A stretch of 64,000 nt of DNA from SIG710 sp045604985 (GCA_045604985.1 JAZUPD010000018.1:84970-148969); one strand, 5' to 3'; positions 9,306 to 17,729 are shown, counted from the first letter of the stretch. Notes: generated by a model from the letters alone, not told the origin. Program-made: numbers and translations.

Positions 9306-10383
9306 TGTAAAAAAGCACGAGCCTCTTTTTCACATCGTTAAAAGAGACAGAATGCCTCTCTGGCAGTCGCTTCTTGTAAGATTTGGAGCAATAGCCCTCG
9401 GGCTTCTTTTCTGCGGACTTCTTTGTAATATAATTCTAGACGTTAGGCCTATGGAGCTTTACAAAACTCTTTATGACGGTGTTTTCGGAACTGAAAGAAG
9501 AATCTGGAAGATGGCAAAGGACTTGGCTGTTCTTCTCTGTATCTCCCTTGCCGTTACACCTGCTTTCAAGATGAAATTTTGGAATATAGGCGCAGAGGGA
9601 CAGGTTCTTATGAGCTGTCTTGCTTCTGTTGCCTGCACCATCTATTTCGGCGGCAAGATGCCAAATTGGGCACTCCTTGTCTGCATGGCGGCAGCTGCAA
9701 TTCTTGCAGGTATGGTCTGGGCTGTTATCCCCGCTATCTTCAAGGCAAAATGGGATACGAACGAGACGCTTTTTACCCTTATGATGAACTATGTTGCAAC
9801 TCAGCTTGTTGCATATTTCCTTATAGTTTGGGTACCCTCGGGCTCAAGCTCCCTTGGTGAGCAAGCGTTCGGACATATGCCCATCGTTTATCACCGCTAT
9901 TTTATCCTTATAGCAGTGGTTGCGGTGCTTACCGTGTTCATGTATATCTATCTTAATTATTTTAAACAGGGATACGAGATATCGGTGGTGGGTGAGAGTC
10001 AAAAGACAGCCTGCTATATCGGTATAAACGTAAAGACGGTAATTATTCGTACACTTATCGTTTCGGGTGTTCTTTGCGGAATTGCAGGCTTCCTTATCGT
10101 CAGTGCGCTTGACCATTCGGTAACGACAGACGCCGTAGGCGGCAGAGGATTTACGGCGATAATGGTTTCGTGGCTTGCAAAATTTAATCCCCTTATCATG
10201 GTCGCTACCTCGTTCCTTATCGTTTTTCTCCAGCAGGGCGTTTATGAATTTGCAAATGACTATGGAATAAGTACCGCATTTCAGAATATCATTGTCGGTA
10301 TAATTCTTTTCTTCGTGATCGGTTGCGAATTTTTCATCAATTATAAAATAATGTTCAGAGGTAAGGGGGTAGCTAAAAAATGA
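9298..10383 (+). CDS. Nucleoside ABC importer permease 1 (NupP/YufP-like)
   Basis: 361-residue polytopic permease of the BPD_transp_2 family, with a short basic N-terminus and about eight to ten hydrophobic segments. Family landmarks are FWNIGAEGQVLMS, TLMMNYVA and GRGFTAIMVSWLAKFNPL. The first ATG of the open frame is at 9259, but AAGGAGG at 9282-9288 supports the ATG at 9298, which overlaps the end of the ATPase gene. It ends in an ATGA overlap with the second permease. The likely substrate class is nucleosides, by analogy with characterised BMP systems; this is not shown by the sequence. Confidence 0.92.
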   Translation: MANVKKHEPLFHIVKRDRMPLWQSLLVRFGAIALGLLFCGLLCNIILDVRPMELYKTLYDGVFGTERRIWKMAKDLAVLLCISLAVTPAFKMKFWNIGAEGQVLMSCLASVACTIYFGGKMPNWALLVCMAAAAILAGMVWAVIPAIFKAKWDTNETLFTLMMNYVATQLVAYFLIVWVPSGSSSLGEQAFGHMPIVYHRYFILIAVVAVLTVFMYIYLNYFKQGYEISVVGESQKTACYIGINVKTVIIRTLIVSGVLCGIAGFLIVSALDHSVTTDAVGGRGFTAIMVSWLAKFNPLIMVATSFLIVFLQQGVYEFANDYGISTAFQNIIVGIILFFVIGCEFFINYKIMFRGKGVAKK

Positions 10384-11342
10384 TAATAGATTATATCCTC
10401 AATGCTATCGCCATTGGTATGACATTTCTTTATGGTTCAACAGGCGAGATAATCACCGAAAAAGCCGGACACCTTAATCTTGGAATACCGGGAGTTATGT
10501 GCGTAGGTGCGGCGGGCGGCTGTGCAGCTCTCCACTATATGATAGTGGGCGGCATCACAAACGGATTTTTGCTCGTTTCTGTGGGAATACTTGCATCTTT
10601 CATCGCCGCTTTCCTCATGGGCGTGATTTTCAGCTTCCTTGCGGTAACGCTCCATGCAAACCAGAATGTTACGGGTCTTGCAATGACAACCTTCGGCGTG
10701 GGTCTTATGAAGTATATCATGTTCGGACTGAAGCAGGGAAATTCGATTCCTTATCTTAAGGCGCTTTCGGCATTCAGATTCCCCTTTGCTTCTCAGACAA
10801 ACGGTCTCAAATACTGCGGAGTTATGGTTTTCCTCGCACTTATCGTTGCTCTTCTATCTTCCTTCGTACTCTTTAAGACAAAGGTAGGTCTGCACCTTCG
10901 TGCGGTGGGCGAAAATCCTGCAACAGCGGATGCGGCGGGCATCAATGTAACTCTTTATAAGTATCTTGCAACAAGCATCGGTTGCGGAATTTCGGGACTT
11001 GGCGGTCTTTGCTATATCATGGATTATGCAGGCTCCCGCGAAAGTTACCTCAGCATCGAGGCTCTTGGTTGGCTTGCGGTTGCGCTTGTTATTTTTGCTC
11101 TTTGGAGACCTCACCTCAGTATTTTTGGTTCTGTTATCTTCGGAGCACTTTTCATTGCGGGGCAGTTTATCCCGATCCTTATTCCACTTAAATTTTTGCA
11201 GACCATGACGGCGGCTCCTCTTCTCAAAATGCTGCCTTATGTGGTAACTATTATAGTCCTTACCGTAACGAGTATTCGTGATAAAAAGGAGAATCATCCT
11301 CCTCAGGGACTTGGACTTAATTATTATCGAGAAGAAAGATAA
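10380..11342 (+). CDS. Nucleoside ABC importer permease 2 (NupQ/YufQ-like)
   Basis: 320-residue partner permease of the same family. It begins IIDYILNAIAIGMTFLYGSTGEIITEKAGHLNLGIPG, the conserved start of NupQ-type proteins (shown here in outline). It also has LRAVGENPATADAAGIN near residue 180, the cytoplasmic loop that contacts the ATPase. It overlaps permease 1 by ATGA and ends at a strong bidirectional terminator, closing the four-gene operon. Confidence 0.92.
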   Translation: MIIDYILNAIAIGMTFLYGSTGEIITEKAGHLNLGIPGVMCVGAAGGCAALHYMIVGGITNGFLLVSVGILASFIAAFLMGVIFSFLAVTLHANQNVTGLAMTTFGVGLMKYIMFGLKQGNSIPYLKALSAFRFPFASQTNGLKYCGVMVFLALIVALLSSFVLFKTKVGLHLRAVGENPATADAAGINVTLYKYLATSIGCGISGLGGLCYIMDYAGSRESYLSIEALGWLAVALVIFALWRPHLSIFGSVIFGALFIAGQFIPILIPLKFLQTMTAAPLLKMLPYVVTIIVLTVTSIRDKKENHPPQGLGLNYYREER

Positions 11343-11390
11343 AATACAGAGGCTGAGCCAAAATTTCGGCTCAGCCTCTGTATTTTTCGG
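11342..11390 (+). terminator. Bidirectional terminator with GAGGCTGAGC-type arms
   Basis: Perfect arms of about 18 bp, centred on GAGGCTGAGCC/GGCTCAGCCTC. The loop is short, an A-run lies upstream and a T-run downstream. The same arm sequence recurs at three other terminators in this window. Confidence 0.85.
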
Positions 11391-11413
11391 TGTTTGCAGA
11401 ATTTTAAATTTCC

Positions 11414-11460
11414 GATTGAAAGAGAAAGGCTGAGTCAGGATAGAGAATCAGCCTCTTTAT
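11414..11460 (-). terminator. Terminator whose 5' arm is the last codons of the TtcA-like gene
   Basis: Read on the minus strand, AGGCTGA and TCAGCCT flank a loop that contains the stop codon (11435-11437). A CTTTCTCTTTC run follows. It is an imperfect member of the GAGGCTGAG terminator family. Confidence 0.55.
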
Positions 11461-12214
11461 CATCCGAATAAGCATCAATTCCTGAAAGGCGTTGGACGGG
11501 CTTGAAACCGTCTATCTCTCCGCGTTGCATTGCACCGAATATGCGGTAACGAAGCCCTTTATGCTTTCTGTCAAGGTCAAGGAGCAGCTTTTTCATCTCC
11601 TCGCGTTCGGTTTTTCCGTCTGCGGGACAGCTTGATCTAACAACCGGAAGTTCATTTTGTGCGGCAAAGTATCTTACATCCTTTTCCGGCATATACACCA
11701 TGGGGCGAATCAGATTGAGTTCTATCCTTGAAAGATAGGAAACGGGCGAAAAGCACCCTAGTCTGCCCTCAAAGAAAAGATTGAGCATAAAAGTTTCAAC
11801 GGCATCGTCAAAATGATGCCCCAGTGCCACAGATGTACATCCAAGCTCTTTTGCTGCATTGTGCAGTGCTCCTCGGCGCATTTTTGCACAGAGAGAACAG
11901 GGGCTTTTTTCTTTGCGAACATCAAAAATTATTTTAGCTATCTGAGAGGGGACGATATGGTATTCCACATTAAGGCGACGGCAAAGTTTTTCGATCTCTG
12001 AAAAATCAGTACCCTCAAAGCCCATATCAATCGTTATTGCAATAAGCTCAAATTTTATTGGGTAAAAACGGCGCAGAGCCGCCATTGCACAGAGAAGAGT
12101 CAGCGAATCCTTGCCCGCCGAGACACCAACGGCGATTTTGTCGCCTTCTTTTATCATTTGGTAGTCGTCAACGGCTCGCCGAACATAGCTTAAAAGTCTT
12201 TTTGTATCCTTCAT
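11435..12214 (-). CDS. TtcA-like tRNA thiolation PP-loop ATPase
   Basis: 259-residue N-type PP-loop protein. Family members adenylate a tRNA base and replace oxygen with sulphur (TtcA makes 2-thiocytidine 32). The loop reads SAGKDS (residues 32-37) where most members have SGGKDS. CSLCAKMRRGAL near residue 110 supplies the CxxC that holds the Fe-S cluster in TtcA, and GHHFDDAVETFMLN is also conserved. The ATG overlaps the trmN6 stop by ATGA, and AAGGGG inside trmN6 serves as its ribosome site. Whether the target is C32 or another base cannot be told here. Confidence 0.85.
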   Translation of the reverse strand: MKDTKRLLSYVRRAVDDYQMIKEGDKIAVGVSAGKDSLTLLCAMAALRRFYPIKFELIAITIDMGFEGTDFSEIEKLCRRLNVEYHIVPSQIAKIIFDVRKEKSPCSLCAKMRRGALHNAAKELGCTSVALGHHFDDAVETFMLNLFFEGRLGCFSPVSYLSRIELNLIRPMVYMPEKDVRYFAAQNELPVVRSSCPADGKTEREEMKKLLLDLDRKHKGLRYRIFGAMQRGEIDGFKPVQRLSGIDAYSDDKEADSLS

Positions 12215-12996
12215 AATTCCCCTTCAAAAGCTTCAAAAGAGCAGTTTTTATATATGTTTTTTGCATCCTCGCTTTCGGTTCGGTGACCTGTTTTATCTCC
12301 GTCACAAAGATGCAGGAAAAGTGGTTTTGTTAGATTAAGTCCCGTTTTTCCGCCTTTCTTTGCTTCTACAAGCATCATAGATGGTGCGGTGACCTCATCG
12401 GCACATACAAAGGTCATTCTCTTTGGCTCTAATTTGTGTTTTCTCATTGCCGCCAGAAGATCCGTCATTCTGTCGGGACGGTAGACGCAATAGAATAAGC
12501 CACCGAATTTCAGAATTCTTGATGCAGCGGCACAGAAATCCTCAATATCTCCGCAGACCTCGTGTCTTGCAATGAATTTTTCATCATGCTCGTTCCTTTT
12601 TCCCGAATCCATACGCATATAGGGAGGGTTTGAAAAAACGATGTCAAATTCTCCGCCCAAGGTCTCTGCCCTAAGGTCACGCACATCGGCACAAATAGTT
12701 TTTATTACGCTATCCAGCCTGTTAATAGCCGAATTTCGACGGCAAAGCAGAGCGAAATCCTCTTGAACTTCTGCAATATATATTTTTTTGAACTTGCCTT
12801 TTGAAGCGCAAAGTAGGGAAATTATTCCCGTGCCGCCTCCAAGCTCAAATGCTCTTGCATTTTTTGCGGTACGCATAAAAGCGGCGAGCAGATACGCATC
12901 GGTTCCAAAGGTGAGTCCATCTTTTTTCTGAATAAGGCGAATATTCTCATTGACCGTATCCAGCCTTTCGCCTTCAAATAAAATGTTATCGGTCAT
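12211..12996 (-). CDS. TrmN6/YfiC-type tRNA1(Val) adenine-37 N6-methyltransferase
   Basis: 261-residue class I SAM-dependent methyltransferase. Motif I is ELGGGTGIISLLCA near residue 57. The catalytic N6-adenine motif NPPY is in VFSNPPYMRM near residue 120. The start at 12996 has GGAG six bases upstream. The C-terminal extension after residue 225 is weakly conserved. It is translationally coupled to the TtcA-like gene, so two tRNA-modifying enzymes share one mRNA. Family assignment is firm; the exact tRNA target is inferred from the family. Confidence 0.87.
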   Translation of the reverse strand: MTDNILFEGERLDTVNENIRLIQKKDGLTFGTDAYLLAAFMRTAKNARAFELGGGTGIISLLCASKGKFKKIYIAEVQEDFALLCRRNSAINRLDSVIKTICADVRDLRAETLGGEFDIVFSNPPYMRMDSGKRNEHDEKFIARHEVCGDIEDFCAAASRILKFGGLFYCVYRPDRMTDLLAAMRKHKLEPKRMTFVCADEVTAPSMMLVEAKKGGKTGLNLTKPLFLHLCDGDKTGHRTESEDAKNIYKNCSFEAFEGEL

Positions 12997-13017
12997 TTTA
13001 ACTCCTCTTTGCAGAAA

Positions 13018-13040
13018 GAAGCAGGCGAAAAGCCTGCTCC
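13018..13040 (-). terminator. Terminator of the ferredoxin gene
   Basis: On the minus strand AGCAGGC-TTTTC-GCCTGCT forms a 7-bp stem followed by a pyrimidine run (TCTTTCT), just after the ferredoxin stop codon. The T-run is weak. Confidence 0.6.
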
Positions 13041-13062
13041 ATCTGTATAATTATGTACCGAA

Positions 13063-13236
13063 TTATGCTTCTTCGATAGCTTCAGCAGGGCAGCTGCCGG
13101 CGCAAGCACCGCAGCTGATGCAAGTATCAGCATCTATAACGAACTTGCCGTCATTCTCGGAAATAGCCTCTACGGGGCAAGCGCCAGCGCAAGCACCGCA
13201 ACCGAGACACTTATCAGCATCAATCTTGAAAGCCAT
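13063..13236 (-). CDS. 2[4Fe-4S] clostridial-type ferredoxin
   Basis: 57-residue electron carrier with two CxxCxxCxxxCP motifs: CLGCGACAGACP at residues 10-21 and CISCGACAGSCP near residues 39-50. Each binds a [4Fe-4S] cluster. The acidic composition fits a soluble low-potential donor for anaerobic metabolism. The start (cat at 13234-13236) has a perfect GGAGG nine bases upstream. It has its own promoter and terminator, so it is monocistronic. Size and motif spacing match clostridial ferredoxins closely. Confidence 0.96.
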   Translation of the reverse strand: MAFKIDADKCLGCGACAGACPVEAISENDGKFVIDADTCISCGACAGSCPAEAIEEA

Positions 13237-13267
13237 GTTATTACACCTCCGTATTCAGTATACTAAT

Positions 13268-13295
13268 ATTTTATCACATTTATCGCAAAAATCAA
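13268..13295 (-). promoter_or_regulatory. Probable sigma-A promoter of the ferredoxin gene
   Basis: Minus strand: TTGATT (13290-13295), 16-base spacer, TAAAAT (13268-13273), about 30 bases before the start codon. Confidence 0.55.
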
Positions 13296-13370
13296 TATGA
13301 TTTTCGAAAAAAATTGATACAAAATAGGATTTTCTATCGGAAAAACGCAAAAAATATGGTTTTTTAGGAA

Positions 13371-14537
13371 TCATTCTTCACTATCGGGTTCTTCGCCTTC
13401 GTTATTTGTGCGCCTTTTTGGGGAACTGATTACCTTAACCGAGTCTCTGTGATAAAACTTGGGAGCGACGTCGGCTTTGTCATTAAGCCTTACTTTTATA
13501 AGGCCTGCAAGGGGGCTTGTTTCTATAACGGTGCCAACTCCGTCTTCTGTTTTGACAACGGAATCAACGGGCGGGGTGAGCTTTATCTCTGCTTCATAGG
13601 TGTCGTGTTCATAGCGCAAACAGCACATAAGCCTTCCGCATGAGCCGGAGATCTTTGTAGAATTAAGTGAAAGATTTTGCTCCTTTGCCATTTTTATAGA
13701 AACCTGAACGAAATCCGAAAGGAAGCTTGCACAGCAGAGTGGTCTGCCGCAAACTCCAAGACCGCCCATGAGCTTTGCCTCGTCTCTTATACCTATCTGT
13801 CTTAGCTCTATTCTCGTGTGGAATACAGATGCAAGGTCCTTAACAAGCTCTCTGAAATCGACTCTTCCCGAGCTTGTGAAATAGAAAAGAAGCTTACTAT
13901 TATCAAAAGTATATTCAACATCCACCAGCTTCATGTCAAGACCGTGTTCAGCAATCTTTGAGAGACAAATGGAAAATGCCTCATTTTCCTTTTTTCTGTT
14001 TTCCTCACCGTGGCGTATGTCCTCCGCCGTTGCAATCCTGATTACAGGCCGGAGAGGCTGAACTATGTCCTTTTCTCTTACCATTCTATTGGCGCAGGCA
14101 ACATCTCCAAGCTCCTGACCTCTTGCGGTCTCAACTATTGCAACGTCACCGAGGCGAAGCTTAAAGTTGCCCGGCGCAAAATAATATACCTTTCCCGCTT
14201 TTTTGAACCTTACACCAACCACCTCAACCTTTGGCGAATCATCATTTTCAGGGGCTTCGTCGATAAGGAGAGTAGCATCGTCCGAGAGATCAACAGTTAC
14301 GGAATACTCGGTGGCTTCGACGGGGTCAGTTACATTTACCTCGGAAACACTTTTTTGTGTTATTTCTTCGGTGTGAGAAGAAATAATCTCATTTTTAAAA
14401 GGCTGATCTTCTCTTTTTTCATTATTTTTGTTACGCTCGAAGTGATGTTTTTTGTTGTAGCCTTTTCCGTGGTAGCCTTTGTTCTTTTGATGTCGCAGAT
14501 TTGTATTTTTAGGTGCCTGATTTTCGCTGTTATTCAT
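13371..14537 (-). CDS. ricT: RicT/YaaT, PSP1-domain regulator of RNA processing and development
   Basis: 388-residue PSP1-domain protein. In Bacillus, RicT forms a complex with RicA and RicF that carries Fe-S clusters and directs RNase Y and phosphorelay activity. Residues 1-85 are basic then acidic and disordered. The core (VGVRFKKAGKVYYFAPG onward) includes the Cys-rich patch GGLGVCGRPLCCASFL and SGSCGRLMCCLRYE. The frame has an earlier Met at 14549, but GGAG eight bases before 14537 favours the shorter start. It lies 25 bases after holB, the same neighbour as in Bacillus. Confidence 0.93.
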   Translation of the reverse strand: MNNSENQAPKNTNLRHQKNKGYHGKGYNKKHHFERNKNNEKREDQPFKNEIISSHTEEITQKSVSEVNVTDPVEATEYSVTVDLSDDATLLIDEAPENDDSPKVEVVGVRFKKAGKVYYFAPGNFKLRLGDVAIVETARGQELGDVACANRMVREKDIVQPLRPVIRIATAEDIRHGEENRKKENEAFSICLSKIAEHGLDMKLVDVEYTFDNSKLLFYFTSSGRVDFRELVKDLASVFHTRIELRQIGIRDEAKLMGGLGVCGRPLCCASFLSDFVQVSIKMAKEQNLSLNSTKISGSCGRLMCCLRYEHDTYEAEIKLTPPVDSVVKTEDGVGTVIETSPLAGLIKVRLNDKADVAPKFYHRDSVKVISSPKRRTNNEGEEPDSEE

Positions 14538-14562
14538 ATATTTCTCCATTATAGGTTTATTT

Positions 14563-15594
14563 TTATAGGAGTCCGCATTTTATTGCAAGCTCAAAGAGCG
14601 TGAGGCGCACATTTGAATTTGCTCGAAGTCGGTTCTTTGCATCGTAGATATTGCAGAGAAGATCCATGATGGCGTCGGAATTAAATCTAAGAGAAAGCTC
14701 TGCCGCTTCGTCTTCGCTTGTGAAGAAGCAAAGAGGGGCATTTTCGCTTTTTTTAACTATAATAAGGTCTCTTGCCGCAAGCTCAATCTCTGAAAGCATA
14801 AGAGAAAGCTCGTCGCGCTTTTTGGAAAAGCTTTGGATCATTTCCGCTGTTTTTTTACCGTTTTTTCTCTCTGTTATCTGCAAGATAAAGCTTTTTGCCA
14901 TGTGCCTTGCCGCAAGAAGCGGGCGTCTTGTTTTTTCGTCAAGAAGTTCCAGTGCCTGTCCAATGAATCCTCCGGATAGTTTGATGATCTCTTCAAATTC
15001 CTCGGGTGACTTTTCTTTAAGTTCCTTTGCACGCTGCTCCGATGAAAGAATATGATTTGCAACCGCCTCTTCGTGAACAGGTCTCATTCGAAGAATCGGC
15101 GCTCGGCTTTTGATGGTTTCAAGAAGACTTACGGAATTTTCTGCTAGGAGAAGAAAAACTACGAATTTTGGAGGCTCTTCGAGGGTAAGCAGAAAAGCAT
15201 TTTGCGCCTGCTCGTTCATCAGATGAGCATCCTCGATTATATATACCTTCGTATCAAGGTTATTTGGCAGAAGCCTCACGTTGCTTCTGAGGTTTCTTAT
15301 GACGTCAACTCCCATGCTTGCCTTGTCTTCCTCGCGAGTTACGGTGATAACGTCGGGTGACTTGTTTGCGAGGATCTTTTTGCATGAGGGACACATGAGG
15401 CAGGGAATGGGTTGGGAATTAGCATCTAAATTTTCGCAGGAGAGAGCCGCCGCAAGATTTTTTGCGAGGGTGTGCTTTCCCACTCCTCTGGGACCTTCAA
15501 TGATGTAGGCATGGGACAGAGTCTTTTCTCTAATGTCATTTGCCAAACGCAAACGAAGCTCGTCGTTTCCGAGAATACTCTCAAAATGCTTCAT
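14563..15594 (-). CDS. holB: DNA polymerase III delta prime subunit
   Basis: 343-residue clamp-loader subunit, AAA+ fold. It has Walker A GPRGVGKHTLAK near residue 32, a zinc-type Cys cluster (PCLMCPSCKKIL near residue 65), and the sensor region IIEDAHLMNEQAQNAFLLTL then EEPP. The frame stays open up to 15798, but that part is unlike the family. Met at 15594, preceded by AAAGGAT, begins MKHFESILGNDELRLRL, the typical start. It is co-transcribed with ricT. Confidence 0.93.
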   Translation of the reverse strand: MKHFESILGNDELRLRLANDIREKTLSHAYIIEGPRGVGKHTLAKNLAAALSCENLDANSQPIPCLMCPSCKKILANKSPDVITVTREEDKASMGVDVIRNLRSNVRLLPNNLDTKVYIIEDAHLMNEQAQNAFLLTLEEPPKFVVFLLLAENSVSLLETIKSRAPILRMRPVHEEAVANHILSSEQRAKELKEKSPEEFEEIIKLSGGFIGQALELLDEKTRRPLLAARHMAKSFILQITERKNGKKTAEMIQSFSKKRDELSLMLSEIELAARDLIIVKKSENAPLCFFTSEDEAAELSLRFNSDAIMDLLCNIYDAKNRLRANSNVRLTLFELAIKCGLL

Positions 15595-15711
15595 TTGCAC
15601 ACATCCTTTCCTCTTTTCATAAGTTCCCTCTAAATTATAACAAAAAAAAGCCGATATGTCAATAGAGAATGTTTGGAGACGAGAAGAAGAGAGGTGACCG
15701 TCACCTATAAA

Positions 15712-15746
15712 AAGCACCGAGGCTGAGCAATGCTCAGCCTCGTCAT
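15712..15746. terminator. Perfect 11-bp terminator hairpin, GAGGCTGAGC family
   Basis: CGAGGCTGAGC (15718-15728), AAT loop, GCTCAGCCTCG (15732-15742). On the minus strand it lies eight bases past the stop of the 30-residue peptide and is followed by GGTGCTTTTTAT, so it most likely terminates that gene. Confidence 0.75.
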
Positions 15747-15749
15747 TAT

Positions 15750-15842
15750 TTAGCAGTGGCAGCAGGAGATAAGAAGTATGGCAATGATTATGAGCCAAAT
15801 GATGTTGTTGTCGTCAAAAAGGTTGCAAAGGCAGTTATTCAT
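15750..15842 (-). CDS. 30-residue membrane peptide with Cys-rich ends
   Basis: Short gene: Asn/Cys/Asp-rich N-terminus (MNNCLCNLFDDNN), one hydrophobic helix (residues 14-25, IIWLIIIAILLI) and the tail SCCHC. GGAGG at 15851-15855, eight bases before the ATG, and the terminator directly after the stop argue that it is real. Peptides of this layout occur in many clostridial genomes without a known role; some small sporulation peptides (YjcZ type) look similar. The Cys and His residues at both ends could bind metal or crosslink. Function unknown. Confidence 0.7.
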   Translation of the reverse strand: MNNCLCNLFDDNNIIWLIIIAILLISCCHC

Positions 15843-15936
15843 AAAGAGTTCCTCCAAAAATTTTTGAGAGTTTTTGCCTCTCTGTTAGTATAATATGTCG
15901 CTATTAAGTTTTTGTTACCGTTTTTTGTCGTTATTC

Positions 15937-15965
15937 TTGAAAAAATAAAAGTAATGTGATAAAAT
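15937..15965 (+). promoter_or_regulatory. Sigma-A promoter of the luxS operon
   Basis: TTGAAA (15937-15942), 17-base spacer, TAAAAT (15960-15965), 32 bases before the luxS start. The leader is too short for a SAM or SAH riboswitch. Confidence 0.7.
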
Positions 15966-15997
15966 GTATAGAGAAAACGAATGCGGAGGAATACAAG

Positions 15998-16477
15998 ATG
16001 AATAATCCAAGCAGAATTGAATCCTTTAAAGTTGATCACGACTATATAATTCCGGGATTTTATGTTTCCCGCCGTGATGGGGATATCACCACTTACGATA
16101 TGAGAACCAGACATCCCAATATGGGCGATTACATGGACGACAGAACCATGCATTCGGTCGAGCATATGTTTGCAACCTTTATACGGTCCTCGGAGATAGG
16201 CGAAAAAGTTATATATTTTGGTCCTATGGGGTGCCAGACGGGATTTTATCTCCTTGTAAGAGACGCCGTTGATAGGGAAGTGCTGGACGTTGTCAAAAAG
16301 GTCCTAAAGAGAATAACCGCCCATGACGGTGAAATGTTTGGCGCAAGCCGAAAGGAATGTGGAAACTACATGAATCTGTCTCTTGACAATGCAAAAAAGG
16401 AATGTAAGAGCTATCTGGATGCGCTTGAAGCCAATAAAAATACAGATTTTAAATATCCTACGGAGGAAGTAAAATGA
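15998..16477 (+). CDS. luxS: S-ribosylhomocysteine lyase LuxS (AI-2 synthase)
   Basis: 159-residue metalloenzyme that splits S-ribosylhomocysteine into homocysteine and the AI-2 precursor DPD. Metal ligands are in place: H52 and H56 in HSVEHMFAT and C121 in ECGNY. The catalytic Cys is C79 in GPMGCQTGFYL, where most LuxS proteins have GCRTGFY, so R is replaced by Q. The start at 15998 has GGAGG at 15985-15989. The ATGA overlap with mtnN couples the two consecutive steps of S-adenosylhomocysteine detoxification. Confidence 0.96.
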   Translation: MNNPSRIESFKVDHDYIIPGFYVSRRDGDITTYDMRTRHPNMGDYMDDRTMHSVEHMFATFIRSSEIGEKVIYFGPMGCQTGFYLLVRDAVDREVLDVVKKVLKRITAHDGEMFGASRKECGNYMNLSLDNAKKECKSYLDALEANKNTDFKYPTEEVK

Positions 16478-17172
16478 GAATAGGAATAATAGGCGCAATG
16501 TCATGCGAGACGGAGACTCTTTGCGGGATGCTTTCAGATGCTTCGCAGGAAAAGATAAGCGGAGTGGAATATCATAGCGGTAAACTGATGGGACACGATG
16601 CTGTTATCGCCACCTGCGGAATAGGAAAGGTTTTTGCCGCTATTTGTGCCCAGACTATGATACTTAAATATTCACCCGATATTATCATAAATACCGGTGT
16701 TGCGGGGACGCTGACAGACCAGCTTTCCGTCTGCGACGTGGCACTTTCAACAAGCGTTGTTCAGCACGATATGGATACGAGTGCAATAGGAGACCCCATT
16801 GGACTTATTTCGGGAATAAATATCGTAAATATCCCCGCCTCGGAGGAGCTTTGCAAAAAGGCACAGAAGGCTGCAGGGGCTGTTGGGCTTAAAGCTGTTT
16901 CGGGAACTATTGCATCGGGAGACGTTTTTGTTGCCGAGGAGGGCAGAAAGGCATTTATACGAGATATGTTTTCAGCGATTGCCTGCGAGATGGAGGGGGC
17001 AAGCATAGGACAGGTTTGTTATGTGAATTCTGTGCCGTTTGTCGTTATTCGCGCCATTTCCGACGGAGGAGATGAAGCAGCGGCAATGAGCTATGATAAA
17101 TTCGTTAGGATTGCCGCAGAAAATTCTGTGAAGCTTCTTTGCGAGATGATGAAGACACCTTTTCAGACGTGA
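16474..17172 (+). CDS. mtnN: 5'-methylthioadenosine/S-adenosylhomocysteine nucleosidase
   Basis: 232-residue MTA/SAH nucleosidase (Pfs). It removes adenine from S-adenosylhomocysteine to give the LuxS substrate, and from 5'-methylthioadenosine. The family start MRIGIIGAM, then NTGVAGTL, and the substrate-binding VACEMEGASIGQVCY-like motif (here AIACEMEGASIGQVCY) followed by VIRAISDGGDE, which supplies the catalytic Asp, are all present. Length is normal. It overlaps luxS by four bases; the ECF gene begins 17 bases later. Confidence 0.96.
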   Translation: MRIGIIGAMSCETETLCGMLSDASQEKISGVEYHSGKLMGHDAVIATCGIGKVFAAICAQTMILKYSPDIIINTGVAGTLTDQLSVCDVALSTSVVQHDMDTSAIGDPIGLISGINIVNIPASEELCKKAQKAAGAVGLKAVSGTIASGDVFVAEEGRKAFIRDMFSAIACEMEGASIGQVCYVNSVPFVVIRAISDGGDEAAAMSYDKFVRIAAENSVKLLCEMMKTPFQT

Positions 17173-17188
17173 ATATTTAAGGTGAAAA

Positions 17189-17728
17189 ATGAAAGACGAA
17201 AAGAAAATTTATAAAATGGTACTGTCTGCCTTCTTTTTAGCTTTGGCATATGTTTTACCTTTCCTTACCGGACAGATACCCGAGATTGGCTCAATGCTCT
17301 GCCCCATGCATATTCCAGTCCTTCTTTGCGGCTTTGTCTGCGGTTGGCCATGGGGACTTGCTGTGGGCTTTATAGCTCCTGTTTTTCGCTCGCTCATCAT
17401 GGGAATGCCACCTTTTTTACCTTATGCTCTTGCTATGGCATTTGAGCTTGCTGCATACGGTGCTTTTTCGGGATTTATGCATAGATATCTACCAAAAAGA
17501 AAACCATTTATCTATTTTTCGCTTCTCATCGCAATGATAGCAGGCAGACTTGTATGGGGAGCGGCAATGTTCATTCTTGCTGGTATAAAGGGCGAAGGCT
17601 TTACTATTTCCGCCTTCCTTGCGGGAGCTATTACAAATGCTCTCCCGGGCATAATAATTCAGATAATTTTAATACCCGTTTTAGTTATGATAATCGACAG
17701 CCCAAAAATTCTTAAATTGAGGAATTGA
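17189..17728 (+). CDS. ECF transporter S component, substrate unknown
   Basis: 179-residue membrane protein with about six hydrophobic helices. It has the look of an ECF substrate-binding (S) subunit: a basic N-terminus then MVLSAFFLALAYVLPFL, with the conserved GSMLCPMHIPVLLCGFVCG and GLAVGFIAPVFRSLIMG. No EcfA or EcfT genes are nearby, so it must share a module encoded elsewhere, as group II S components do. Its place after luxS-mtnN and before a P-loop kinase suggests uptake of a vitamin- or nucleoside-like compound that is then phosphorylated. That is inference only. Confidence 0.82.
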   Translation: MKDEKKIYKMVLSAFFLALAYVLPFLTGQIPEIGSMLCPMHIPVLLCGFVCGWPWGLAVGFIAPVFRSLIMGMPPFLPYALAMAFELAAYGAFSGFMHRYLPKRKPFIYFSLLIAMIAGRLVWGAAMFILAGIKGEGFTISAFLAGAITNALPGIIIQIILIPVLVMIIDSPKILKLRN

Positions 17729-17729
17729 T

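Noticed and set aside
14010..14603. 197-codon plus-strand frame opposite ricT
   Set aside because: Antisense to ricT, no ribosome site, no family resemblance.
15943..15997. Possible SAM or SAH riboswitch before luxS
   Set aside because: The promoter lies 32 bases before the start codon; there is no room for an aptamer.
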